Positions 49,723 through 56,703 of a stretch of DNA of 64,000 nt are shown piece by piece (the first letter of the stretch is position 1; each line of letters begins with the position of its first letter). The notes under the pieces were generated by a model. It was not told the DNA's origin and did not search any database. It worked only from the letters and a program-made list of their open reading frames with translations. The position numbers and the translations under genes were made by a program. Origin of the DNA: Bradyrhizobium sp. AUGA SZCCT0176 (lineage in GTDB: Bacteria > Pseudomonadota > Alphaproteobacteria > Rhizobiales > Xanthobacteraceae); the NCBI RefSeq assembly GCF_018130145.1, contig NZ_JAFCMB010000010.1:62001-126000 (forward strand), written 5' to 3'.

Positions 49723-50507
49723 TTCCCGTATTCCCGGATTCCAAGGTCGCCCTGAAGGGCAAGAAAGGCCTGATCGTCGGCATCGCCAACGACCAATCGA
49801 TCGCATGGGGGTGCGCCAAGGCCTTTCGTGCACTCGGGGCTGATCTCGCCGTGACCTATCTGAACGAGCGTGCCAAAAAATACGTCGAGCCGCTCGCACA
49901 GGCATTGGAGGCGCCGATCTTCATGCCAATGGATGTCATGGTCGAGGGCCAGACGGAGCAGGTGTTCGAACGGATCGGGAAGGAATGGGGCCAGCTCGAT
50001 TTCCTGCTGCACTCGATCGCCTTCTCTCCGAAGGAGGCGCTCCATGGACGCGTGGTGGACGTCGGCCGCGACGGCTTCCTCAAGACGATGGACGTTTCGT
50101 GCTGGTCGTTCATGCGAATGGCCCATCTGGCCGAACCGTTGATGAAGAATGGTGGAACCATGTTCACCATGACCTATTACGGCAGCCAGATGGTGGTGGA
50201 GAACTACAATGTGATGGGTGTGGCGAAAGCGGCGCTCGAAGCAGCCGTTCGCTACATGGCCGCGGAGCTGGGCCCGAAGGGCATCCGCGTTCACGCGATT
50301 TCACCCGGGCCGCTCGCCACGCGCGCAGCGTCGGGGATTCCCGAATTCGACGAACTGATGGACAAGGCGCAATCGAAGGCGCCGGCGCGCAGTCTCGTCA
50401 GTATCGACGACGTCGGCAACGCAACCGCATTTCTGGCGCTCGACGGCGCCAAACTCATCACGGGCGGCGTGCATTATGTCGACGGCGGCTATCACATCAT
50501 CGACTGA
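49719..50507 (+). CDS. fabI: Enoyl-ACP reductase (NADH)
   Basis: FabI reduces trans-2-enoyl-ACP in the last step of fatty acid chain elongation. The 262-residue SDR protein has the FabI-type cofactor motif GLIVGIANDQSIAWGCAKAF, LDFLLHSIAFSPKEALHGR, the catalytic Y-x6-K pair in ENYNVMGVAKAALEAAVRYM, and the C-terminal GGVHYVDGGYHIID. Bradyrhizobia usually carry several FabI copies; this one is tied to the fermentation-type operon, so it may reduce a CoA or ACP intermediate under low oxygen. Confidence 0.94.
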   Translation: MIPVFPDSKVALKGKKGLIVGIANDQSIAWGCAKAFRALGADLAVTYLNERAKKYVEPLAQALEAPIFMPMDVMVEGQTEQVFERIGKEWGQLDFLLHSIAFSPKEALHGRVVDVGRDGFLKTMDVSCWSFMRMAHLAEPLMKNGGTMFTMTYYGSQMVVENYNVMGVAKAALEAAVRYMAAELGPKGIRVHAISPGPLATRAASGIPEFDELMDKAQSKAPARSLVSIDDVGNATAFLALDGAKLITGGVHYVDGGYHIID

Positions 50508-50535
50508 GTGCGTTTGACGCGGTCCGCCGCGCCGC

Positions 50536-50994
50536 CTAGCGATAGTGCAGGGCGATCAGCTCGGCGACGCACGCGGGGCGCTTGCCGCCCTCGATCTCGA
50601 TCACGAGATGATAGTTCACGCGCAAGCCATCCGGCGGCACGTCTTCCGCTTCCGCGACCGTAACGCGGCCGCGCAGCCTTGAACCCGCCGGAACCGGCGC
50701 AAGATACCGTATCCTGTCCGCCCCGTAGTTCAGGGTGTTGCGCAGACCTTTCAGCCCGATCACCGATCGAATGAAGAGCGGCGCGAGCGCGAGCGACAAC
50801 AGTCCGTGAGCGATGGTGGTGCCGCCTGGCAACTCCTTCTTCGCGCGCGCCTGGTCGATATGGATCCACTGCTCGTCGCAGGTCGCTTCCGCGAACTGGT
50901 TGATACGTTGCTGCGAGACTTCGACCCAGTCGCTTGTGCCGATCTCGGTGCCGAGAGCGGATTTGATCTCGTTGAAGTCGCTGAATATCCGCAT
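50536..50994 (-). CDS. MaoC family dehydratase (R-specific enoyl-CoA hydratase-like)
   Basis: This 152-residue hot-dog protein contains the hydratase motif: catalytic Asp in FAEATCDEQWIHIDQARAKK and His in GGTTIAHGLLSLALAPLFIR. MaoC-type hydratases convert trans-enoyl-CoA to (R)-3-hydroxyacyl-CoA, linking beta-oxidation to PHA, or act in the reverse sense. It begins 13 nt after the CoA-transferase B stop and is the last gene of a FixK-box-preceded operon; convergent with fabI. Confidence 0.9.
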   Translation of the reverse strand: MRIFSDFNEIKSALGTEIGTSDWVEVSQQRINQFAEATCDEQWIHIDQARAKKELPGGTTIAHGLLSLALAPLFIRSVIGLKGLRNTLNYGADRIRYLAPVPAGSRLRGRVTVAEAEDVPPDGLRVNYHLVIEIEGGKRPACVAELIALHYR

Positions 50995-51007
50995 GCTCGT
51001 TACCTTG

Positions 51008-51658
51008 TCAGATCCTCATTTCGGGGACCGTATCGGGAATGACGAGCTCGGCATCCGTTACGGCGATGACCTCGGCGATGCTGACACTCGGCGCGGTTTC
51101 CAGCAGGGTCGCTTTACCCTCCGGGAAGGCGATGACGGCCATGTCAGTCACGACCAAACTTACCGGCCTTGTCGACGTCAGCGGCAGGGTACATTTGGCG
51201 ACGATCTTCGATTTGCCCTTAGCAGCATGCTGCATGGCGACGATAACCCGCTTGGCGCCGCTGACGAGGTCCATTGCCCCGCCCATGCCCGGCACCATCT
51301 TGCCGGGGATCATCCAGTTGGCGAGATGTCCATGCGCGTCGACCTGCAGGCCGCCGAGGACCGTCACATCGACATGGCCGCCGCGGATCAATCCGAAGGA
51401 TATCGCGCTGTCGAAGGTGCTGGCACCCGGCAGAGCGCTGATCGGGCGTCCGCCCGCGTCTGTCAGAAGCGGATGAGCCATGCCTTGCTCCGGCACCGGT
51501 CCTGTACCGATCAATCCGTTTTCCGACTGAAAGAACACCGTAAGCTCCGGTGGAACGTAGTTGGCGACCAGCGTTGGAATGCCGATCCCCAGGTTCACGA
51601 GATCGCCGGTATGGAGCTCCCGCGCGACGCGCCGGGCGATGATCGTCTGTGCATCCAT
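51008..51658 (-). CDS. scoB: 3-oxoacid CoA-transferase, subunit B
   Basis: This 216-residue beta subunit has the catalytic glutamate in VVFFQSENGLIGTGP-like context (TVFFQSENGLIGTGPVPEQG) and typical GDLVNLGIGIPTLVANYVPP and GGHVDVTVLGGLQVDAHGHL. With subunit A it moves CoA between succinyl-CoA (or acetyl-CoA) and a 3-oxoacid such as acetoacetate, feeding PHB-derived carbon into acetyl-CoA. Start ATG 51658; it follows subunit A by 3 nt. Confidence 0.94.
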   Translation of the reverse strand: MDAQTIIARRVARELHTGDLVNLGIGIPTLVANYVPPELTVFFQSENGLIGTGPVPEQGMAHPLLTDAGGRPISALPGASTFDSAISFGLIRGGHVDVTVLGGLQVDAHGHLANWMIPGKMVPGMGGAMDLVSGAKRVIVAMQHAAKGKSKIVAKCTLPLTSTRPVSLVVTDMAVIAFPEGKATLLETAPSVSIAEVIAVTDAELVIPDTVPEMRI

Positions 51659-51661
51659 GGT

Positions 51662-52309
51662 TCACCTGTTTGTAATCAGGTAATCGACGAGCGGCGCCGG
51701 GGTCATGACGTGATCGGGTGCGATGACGCCCACGGGCACGATGTGCTCCGCCGTTACGATCACGGTGTCGGCCGCCATCGCCATCACCGGGTTGAAATTG
51801 CGTGCGGTCAGCGCGTAGGTGAGGTTGCCGAGGTAATCGGCCAGAAAGGCGTGGACCAAAGCAAATTGCGCCCGCAGCGCAGTCTCGAGCAGAAACGTCG
51901 TTCCGTTTACCTCGATCTGGCGCTTGCCTTCGGCCACCGAGGTGCCGACGCCGGTTGGCGTGAGTACGCCTCCGAGACCGCAACCACCCGCGCGAATGCG
52001 TTCGACGAAGGTCCCTTGGGGTACGAGGTCGACGGCGAGCTGATCGGCCAGCATCTGCTGCTGCGCCTTCGGATTGAGGCCGATGTGGCTTGCGGTGAGG
52101 CGCGAGACGAGTGTCGCATCGAACAGTTTGCCAACGCCTTTGCCGGGTACCGCAGCGTCGTTGCTGATCAGCGAAAGACGGCTCTTTTGTTGCCTGACGA
52201 CCTCGTCAAGCAGGCGCTCCGGCGTTCCGACGCCCATGAACCCGCCGACCATGATGCTCGCCCCGGCCGGGATCATCGCAACGGCTTCTTCGACGGAAAC
52301 TGCCCTCAT
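51662..52309 (-). CDS. scoA: 3-oxoacid CoA-transferase, subunit A
   Basis: This 215-residue alpha subunit opens with AVSVEEAVAMIPAGASIMVG and GFMGVGTPERLLDEVVRQQK, the G-G-F-x-x-x-G-x-P signature. CoA-binding glycines occur in GCGLGGVLTPTGVGTSVAEG. It forms the CoA transferase with the following gene. The FixK box at 52381-52394 lies 71 nt upstream of the ATG with a predicted start of transcription near 52346, so the scoA-scoB-maoC unit is probably induced by low oxygen. Confidence 0.94.
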   Translation of the reverse strand: MRAVSVEEAVAMIPAGASIMVGGFMGVGTPERLLDEVVRQQKSRLSLISNDAAVPGKGVGKLFDATLVSRLTASHIGLNPKAQQQMLADQLAVDLVPQGTFVERIRAGGCGLGGVLTPTGVGTSVAEGKRQIEVNGTTFLLETALRAQFALVHAFLADYLGNLTYALTARNFNPVMAMAADTVIVTAEHIVPVGVIAPDHVMTPAPLVDYLITNR

Positions 52310-52380
52310 GATTGAAACTCCAGTCGATCAATGAAAGGGCGGAAGTAGCAGCGATGATGAGGAGGGCCGTCGCCACATCT

Positions 52381-52394
52381 TTGATCTGCGTCAA
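52381..52394. promoter_or_regulatory. FixK/FNR box upstream of scoAB-maoC
   Basis: TTGATCTGCGTCAA, a TTGA-N6-TCAA site with one outer mismatch (GTCAA). It fits the minus-strand operon at 52309 better than the potassium channel gene, which starts 177 nt away. Confidence 0.65.
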
Positions 52395-52571
52395 GGCTTT
52401 CCGCTATTCCGCGCAGGGAATGGTAATGTCGACGCCTTTGAGCGCTTGCGCCCATAACGGGCGAATCTGCCACAAGGCGGCGGGTGTCTCTACCTCAAAG
52501 AGTTGAAGTCAGTTCCAAGGCCGGCAGAGGCGCTTGATGGCCCTTACCGGTCCCTCCAGCAAGAGAAAGCG

Positions 52572-53030
52572 ATGGCGCTTCAATTCCTGATCGGCTTCGT
52601 CGTCAGCGTGATCAACATTATGATCCATGCGCTGGTGACAGTCGGTGCGGTCGGCATTGCCCGCTCCGCGGGATTGCGGCACCGCGAGCGGCCGAGATTG
52701 CACTTGATGACCGTGATGGTTGGAACTGCGGCGGCCCTGATGGTGGCGCACACGCTGGAGGTCTTTGTTTGGGCGCTAGCCTATTCGCTCGTCGGTGCGG
52801 CCCCTGCCGACAGCGATCTGCTCTATTTCGCCTTCGTAAATTACACCACCCTCGGTTACGGAGATATCACGCCTGTACAAGCCTGGCGACTGACCGGGCC
52901 GATGACCGCAATGAACGGTATCCTGATGTTCGGCTGGTCAACCGCGGTTCTGTTCGAGGTGCTCCGCAAGACGCTCGAGCGCTTCGCGTCGATCGGCGCT
53001 CCCGGTTTCAGTTCTGCAGATCGAGGGTAG
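52572..53030 (+). CDS. Two-helix potassium channel-like protein
   Basis: This 152-residue membrane protein has about four hydrophobic segments; the last two enclose the pore helix and selectivity filter YTTLGYGDITP (residues 91-101). There is no cytoplasmic RCK domain. It should form a K+-selective pore. ATG 52572 was preferred since the first helix (LQFLIGFVVSVINIMIHALV) begins there. Its 3' end overlaps the convergent FixK-like gene by 23 nt. Confidence 0.8.
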   Translation: MALQFLIGFVVSVINIMIHALVTVGAVGIARSAGLRHRERPRLHLMTVMVGTAAALMVAHTLEVFVWALAYSLVGAAPADSDLLYFAFVNYTTLGYGDITPVQAWRLTGPMTAMNGILMFGWSTAVLFEVLRKTLERFASIGAPGFSSADRG

Positions 53031-53691
53031 CGAGCTGCCGTCGATTCAGAAGGACAATCTGGCGCTGATTGCTGCCGATGAATCCGATGATGCCGTGTTC
53101 ATGCAGCCGCGATAGTGCACGAGACACCGTTTCCAGTGTCAGCCCCAGATAGTCGGCAATGTCGCGCCGCGACATCGGCAGTGGCATGACGCCTGCCGCC
53201 GTAAGTCGTCGGTCCATCTCGATCAGGAAGGCGGCGACGCGCTCCAGAGAAGTCTTGCGACCGAGCAGCAGCATGTGGTTCTCCGCATGCTGCAGATTGT
53301 CCGTGGTCATGCTGAGCAGGTTCCGCGAGACCATGGCATCGCTCTCCGCCACCATCTCGAGGCTCCGCCGTTTGATCAGGCGAACCGTGGTGCTCACGAT
53401 CGCCTCTGCCGTAAACCGATGCTCGTTTCCGTTTTCCAGTCCGAAGATGTCGCCGACGAGGTGGAATGCGCCGATCTGGCGACGGCCGTCCGAAAGCAGC
53501 TTGTAGCTTCGCACTGCGCCCGTCTTGACCTGATAGACGTAGTCCGCAGGCTCCGTTTCCCCGTAGATTTCGGTACCTTTCTTGTAGGTAAATTCGTTTA
53601 AACTTACTTTTGGATTTGAATCACTCGTTATTCCGAGTTCGCCGAGAGAGGTGGGACGGGGGGTCGGATCGGTCGTGATACGGACAAACAT
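53008..53691 (-). CDS. Crp/Fnr-family regulator, FixK type
   Basis: This 227-residue regulator has an N-terminal cNMP-like beta-roll (residues 35-115), a long dimerisation helix and a C-terminal winged helix with PMSRRDIADYLGLTLETVSR. Glu187, Ser190 and Arg191 form the E-x-x-S-R recognition pattern that in FNR and FixK reads TTGA half-sites, matching the nine boxes nearby. It has no cysteine, so it cannot bind an FNR-type iron-sulfur cluster and would need upstream control, as FixK does through FixJ. ATG 53691 lies 6 nt after AGGAG. Confidence 0.92.
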   Translation of the reverse strand: MFVRITTDPTPRPTSLGELGITSDSNPKVSLNEFTYKKGTEIYGETEPADYVYQVKTGAVRSYKLLSDGRRQIGAFHLVGDIFGLENGNEHRFTAEAIVSTTVRLIKRRSLEMVAESDAMVSRNLLSMTTDNLQHAENHMLLLGRKTSLERVAAFLIEMDRRLTAAGVMPLPMSRRDIADYLGLTLETVSRALSRLHEHGIIGFIGSNQRQIVLLNRRQLATLDLQN

Positions 53692-54068
53692 GACCAACTC
53701 CTGTACGGTAACCCGTTATTGGGCGTGGTCGGCCTTCTGAATATTTTGTGGGAAGGTATGCGCTCCGTTGGGGTAGCTAATCTTCTGCGAAGGCAACATT
53801 TTTTACTATTGTCTGAAGGTTCATTGTACCAAAGGACAGGTCTATAATACGGCGCCAGAGAAGACAGCTCTCGGGACGGATACCGTCCCCTGGTCTTGGC
53901 GTTTGAATGTTCTGCTATGCCAACGTTTTTGGGCAGTAGTGTTTGATCAGATCGATTGCTCGCCGCCGCAAGGATGCAGCATGCGCTGGAGACGATCGCG
54001 ATGGATGTGGGCCCCAACCCCTCAGGTGGGAGCGAGATGTCAGTTCGAGTGACGGCTAGGAGGGGACA
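53692..54068. other. Intergenic region between FixK-like and FixJ-like genes
   Basis: This 377-bp region contains no gene. It should hold the promoters of both divergent regulators. A TATAAT lies at 53843-53848, but no convincing -35 element at standard spacing. No TTGA-N6-TCAA box is seen, so the regulator genes do not appear to be under FixK themselves. Confidence 0.5.
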
Positions 54069-54701
54069 TTGCCTGGCCTTGTTTACGTGGTGGATGACGA
54101 TGCTTCGTTTCGGACAGCGATTGCACGCCGGCTGAAATTTGCTGGCTATGACGTCGAAACATACGCATCGGCCCAACAACTGCTCGATCGTCTGCCGGCT
54201 TCTGAAAAGCCCGGATGCATCCTGCTTGACGTGAAATTGCCCGGACTGAACGGGCTGGAGTTGCAAAGCCGCCTCATCGAGCTCCGGTCGATCCTGCCGA
54301 TCGTCTTCGTCACCGGCCATGCCGACACCCCGACGATCGTACAGGCAATCAAGGCAGGCGCCGAGGATTTCCTGACCAAGCCGGCATCATCAGAGCAACT
54401 GCTCGCAGCGATCGAGCGCGCCTTGGCGCGCTATGAGTTGGCACGCAGCCAACGAGGCGCGCTAGATACGGCTCTTGCTCATCTTGCGACACTGACGCCG
54501 CGTGAGCGACAGGTCTTCGATTCGATCGTGCGCGGCAAGATCAACAAGGAAATTGCCAGGGAACTGGGAACGACCGAGCGCACGGTGAAAGCGCATCGTC
54601 ATGAAGTGATGGAAAAGATGCAGGTGCACTCGCTCGCGGAACTGGTCTCGAGCGCGGAACGGCTCGGCCTTATCGGTCGCAACGAAAGTTTAGGCAGCTA
54701 G
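54069..54701 (+). CDS. FixJ-like LuxR-type response regulator
   Basis: This 210-residue regulator has a receiver domain with the acidic pair VVDDDASFR, the phosphorylation site Asp54 (CILLDVKLPGLNG), Thr82 (IVFVTGHADT) and Lys104 (DFLTKPASSEQ), then a LuxR HTH (LTPRERQVFDSIVRGKINKE, GTTERTVKAHRHEVMEKM). This is the FixJ/NodW/TodT layout. The start is TTG 54069 after a strong AGGAGG. No kinase is adjacent; the membrane kinase at 61001 is the nearest candidate partner. Confidence 0.92.
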   Translation: MPGLVYVVDDDASFRTAIARRLKFAGYDVETYASAQQLLDRLPASEKPGCILLDVKLPGLNGLELQSRLIELRSILPIVFVTGHADTPTIVQAIKAGAEDFLTKPASSEQLLAAIERALARYELARSQRGALDTALAHLATLTPRERQVFDSIVRGKINKEIARELGTTERTVKAHRHEVMEKMQVHSLAELVSSAERLGLIGRNESLGS

Positions 54702-54736
54702 CCGGCGTGCAGCGAAATCCTGGCGCAATTGTCGCC

Positions 54737-55366
54737 TCATTCGTCGATGTCCTGTTCGAACGTCTGCGCTGGCGCTCCCTGATGGGCCGGCGCAAACTGA
54801 CCAAGCGGCAGCGACGTGGAGAGCGTCAACAGGCTCGAATCCACGAATTCTAGTCGCAGCGTCTGACCCGAAGCCATTTCCTTGACCATCTTTGGATCTG
54901 CCATGCTGCCCGCGATGCAGGCATTGGTGAGGCACCAGGTATAAGGCACGAGATGGGGCTCGCCTTGGTCGATCGTAAGCTTGACCGGCGTCGGCAGATA
55001 CATGCCGACGGGGGAGAACACCTGCAGCCGTGCAGTGGCGTCGCCTTCACGCTCGACGATATCGACGCGGACCGCCACCTGGCCGGTCGCGAACGTGCCG
55101 GTAATCGAAATCCGACAGATCATTTTTGCGCCGCCTGGCTTGAAGCACAGTTTTTTCCAGCCTCCATAAGCGATGTCCTTTACCTCTCGCTGCCCGCGGG
55201 GCGCAATTTCGGTGTCCGCAGGTTTCGGCGCGGCGGTCGGGTCTGGTTGTGACGCAGCAGGCCGGTGAGATGCCAGGCTCGCGACAGCAGCCAACAATAG
55301 GGCCACGAAGGTGGGGATCGCACAATTGCTTCCGCGGTGCGGTTCGATGCGATGTGAGCGTGACAT
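54737..55366 (-). CDS. Invasion-associated locus B (IalB) family protein
   Basis: This 209-residue secreted protein has a signal peptide (about residues 1-40, core TFVALLLAAVASLASH). The IalB pattern is visible: YGGWKKLCFKPGGAKMICRI (two of the conserved cysteines), VFSPVGMYLPTPVKLTIDQG and LVPYTWCLTNACIAGSMADP (two more cysteines). The name comes from Bartonella; in free-living Rhizobiales these are periplasmic proteins of unknown role. It is convergent with the FixJ-like gene. Confidence 0.85.
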   Translation of the reverse strand: MSRSHRIEPHRGSNCAIPTFVALLLAAVASLASHRPAASQPDPTAAPKPADTEIAPRGQREVKDIAYGGWKKLCFKPGGAKMICRISITGTFATGQVAVRVDIVEREGDATARLQVFSPVGMYLPTPVKLTIDQGEPHLVPYTWCLTNACIAGSMADPKMVKEMASGQTLRLEFVDSSLLTLSTSLPLGQFAPAHQGAPAQTFEQDIDE

Positions 55367-55391
55367 GGGTGGCCTCCAAGCGTGGCGTTAC

Positions 55392-56279
55392 CTATCCCTG
55401 TTCGTCGAGAAACTTCGTCACGAGCGGCGACCAGATCGGTATGGCATCGTGAGAGCCGATAAAGAAATGTCCATCGTTACCGAATGGCGGCACCAAATGG
55501 TACTCGGCCTTGCCGCCAGCTGCGGTAAAGGCCTCGTGCATGCGTTTGGACAGGGTAGGGCCGAAGAAGGTATCGTTCTCGATGTAGATCCACAGCATCG
55601 GCACCCGCGATGTGCGGCCGAACTCACCGGTCACTTCCACCAGTTTGTCCGGCGCGCAATTGTTGTTCGGCTTGCCGTCTACACGTCCGCCACGGCCGGC
55701 GGCGAAGGTGATGATTGCCTTGACCTGGGGCGGGTTCAGGCTTGAAAGCGCGATCGAGGCCCAACCGCCGGCGGATTGCCCGACCACAATGACGCCGTTC
55801 GGCACGATGCGCTTCTCGGCGATCATGTAGTCGATGATCCAGAGGTCAACCTGCGCAACCGCAAGGCCAGGAGCGCGGAAATTGGGATTGCTGCACTTTC
55901 CGACTTTCGAGAAGAACGGGCCGTAGAGTCCATGCTCGGGTATGTCGATGGCCGCGGCGCCGTAGCCGGTGCCGACGGGGGCCACCACGAGGTAGCCGCG
56001 TTTGGCAAACCACTTGGCGGCATCGCGAAACTCCACAAGAGGAAAAAAGCTGCGGCCGGTCGGGGTCATTGAAACGCCATGGTTCATGATCACGAGCGGG
56101 AACGGCCCATCGCCGACCGGCCGCACCAGGTAGGCGAACATCGGAAGCGGCAGCGGCAGCGCCCAGATCTCTTCCTGGATAGGGCGCGACGTGGCCTGAT
56201 CGTCCGCACGCGATGGCGTGATCAGATTTGCGAAAAGCAGCAGTAACGTAGCGAGGCCCCGGAAGCTCTGCTGACACAT
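55392..56279 (-). CDS. Secreted alpha/beta hydrolase (dienelactone hydrolase-like)
   Basis: From the ATG at 56279 the protein is 295 residues with a signal peptide (LATLLLLFANLITPSRA). The nucleophile elbow is VIVVGQSAGGWASIAL (Ser in G-Q-S-A-G), the oxyanion region is LVIMNHGVSMTPTGRSF, an acid lies in YIENDTFFGP and the His in FGNDGHFFIG. It probably hydrolyses an ester in the periplasm. It precedes the IalB gene by 26 nt, so both may be co-transcribed. Confidence 0.85.
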   Translation of the reverse strand: MCQQSFRGLATLLLLFANLITPSRADDQATSRPIQEEIWALPLPLPMFAYLVRPVGDGPFPLVIMNHGVSMTPTGRSFFPLVEFRDAAKWFAKRGYLVVAPVGTGYGAAAIDIPEHGLYGPFFSKVGKCSNPNFRAPGLAVAQVDLWIIDYMIAEKRIVPNGVIVVGQSAGGWASIALSSLNPPQVKAIITFAAGRGGRVDGKPNNNCAPDKLVEVTGEFGRTSRVPMLWIYIENDTFFGPTLSKRMHEAFTAAGGKAEYHLVPPFGNDGHFFIGSHDAIPIWSPLVTKFLDEQG

Positions 56280-56426
56280 GTCACGACTCCCTCGATGTGG
56301 CGACCTGCGCAAATCTAACCAACGAGGCAACGCTGGAGATGGCCTGCCTGACAGTGTCCATGGTCGCATTCCCCCGGCGCATCTATCGATCGTGCATCAA
56401 TTTGAATCCCGGAATTCGTCGAAAGC

Positions 56427-56440
56427 TTGATCCAGATCAA
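56427..56440. promoter_or_regulatory. FixK/FNR box near the DUF1275 fragment and SulP gene
   Basis: TTGATCCAGATCAA, symmetric. It is only 26 nt before the ATG at 56467, so a standard start of transcription (about 56475) would fall inside that short gene and serve sulP at 56700 instead. Confidence 0.7.
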
Positions 56441-56466
56441 TTCGCGTCGGGCTCGAGGTGTCGCCT

Positions 56467-56703
56467 ATGATCACCGGCAATCTGCGCCAGGCGACTGAGG
56501 GAGTGTTCGCCGTGGTCTCCGGGCAACTCGGCTCGCTTCACCGCCCCGGCATCCTTGCAGCATTGTGCGTCGCTTTTGGTATTGGGGCGGCTGTCGGCGC
56601 CTACGCAATGAAGCTTATCCCGGACCTCGCGATTGGCCTGCCCGTGCTGGTGCTGCTGGTCGTCCTGTTTCGCTGCGAGACACTCAATGAGGGGCGCCTA
56701 TGA
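56467..56703 (+). CDS. N-terminally truncated DUF1275 (YoaK-like) membrane protein
   Basis: This 78-residue protein starts MITGNLRQATEGVFAVVSGQ and has two hydrophobic helices (about 30-48 and 53-72). It matches the second half of DUF1275/YoaK proteins, which are normally over 200 residues and contain M-T-G-N-L in the middle. The first half is not found upstream; an in-frame TGA lies in the FixK box. It overlaps sulP by ATGA, so it may persist as a translational leader for that gene. Confidence 0.55.
   Translation: MITGNLRQATEGVFAVVSGQLGSLHRPGILAALCVAFGIGAAVGAYAMKLIPDLAIGLPVLVLLVVLFRCETLNEGRL

Noticed and set aside
50813..52315. 500-codon plus-strand frame opposite the CoA-transferase genes
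   Set aside because: The minus strand encodes two intact CoA-transferase subunits and part of MaoC; the plus frame is compositionally a shadow.
53843..53848. TATAAT as promoter of the FixJ-like gene
   Set aside because: No convincing -35 element at 16-18 nt spacing; it is over 200 nt from the start codon, so it was only mentioned, not annotated.
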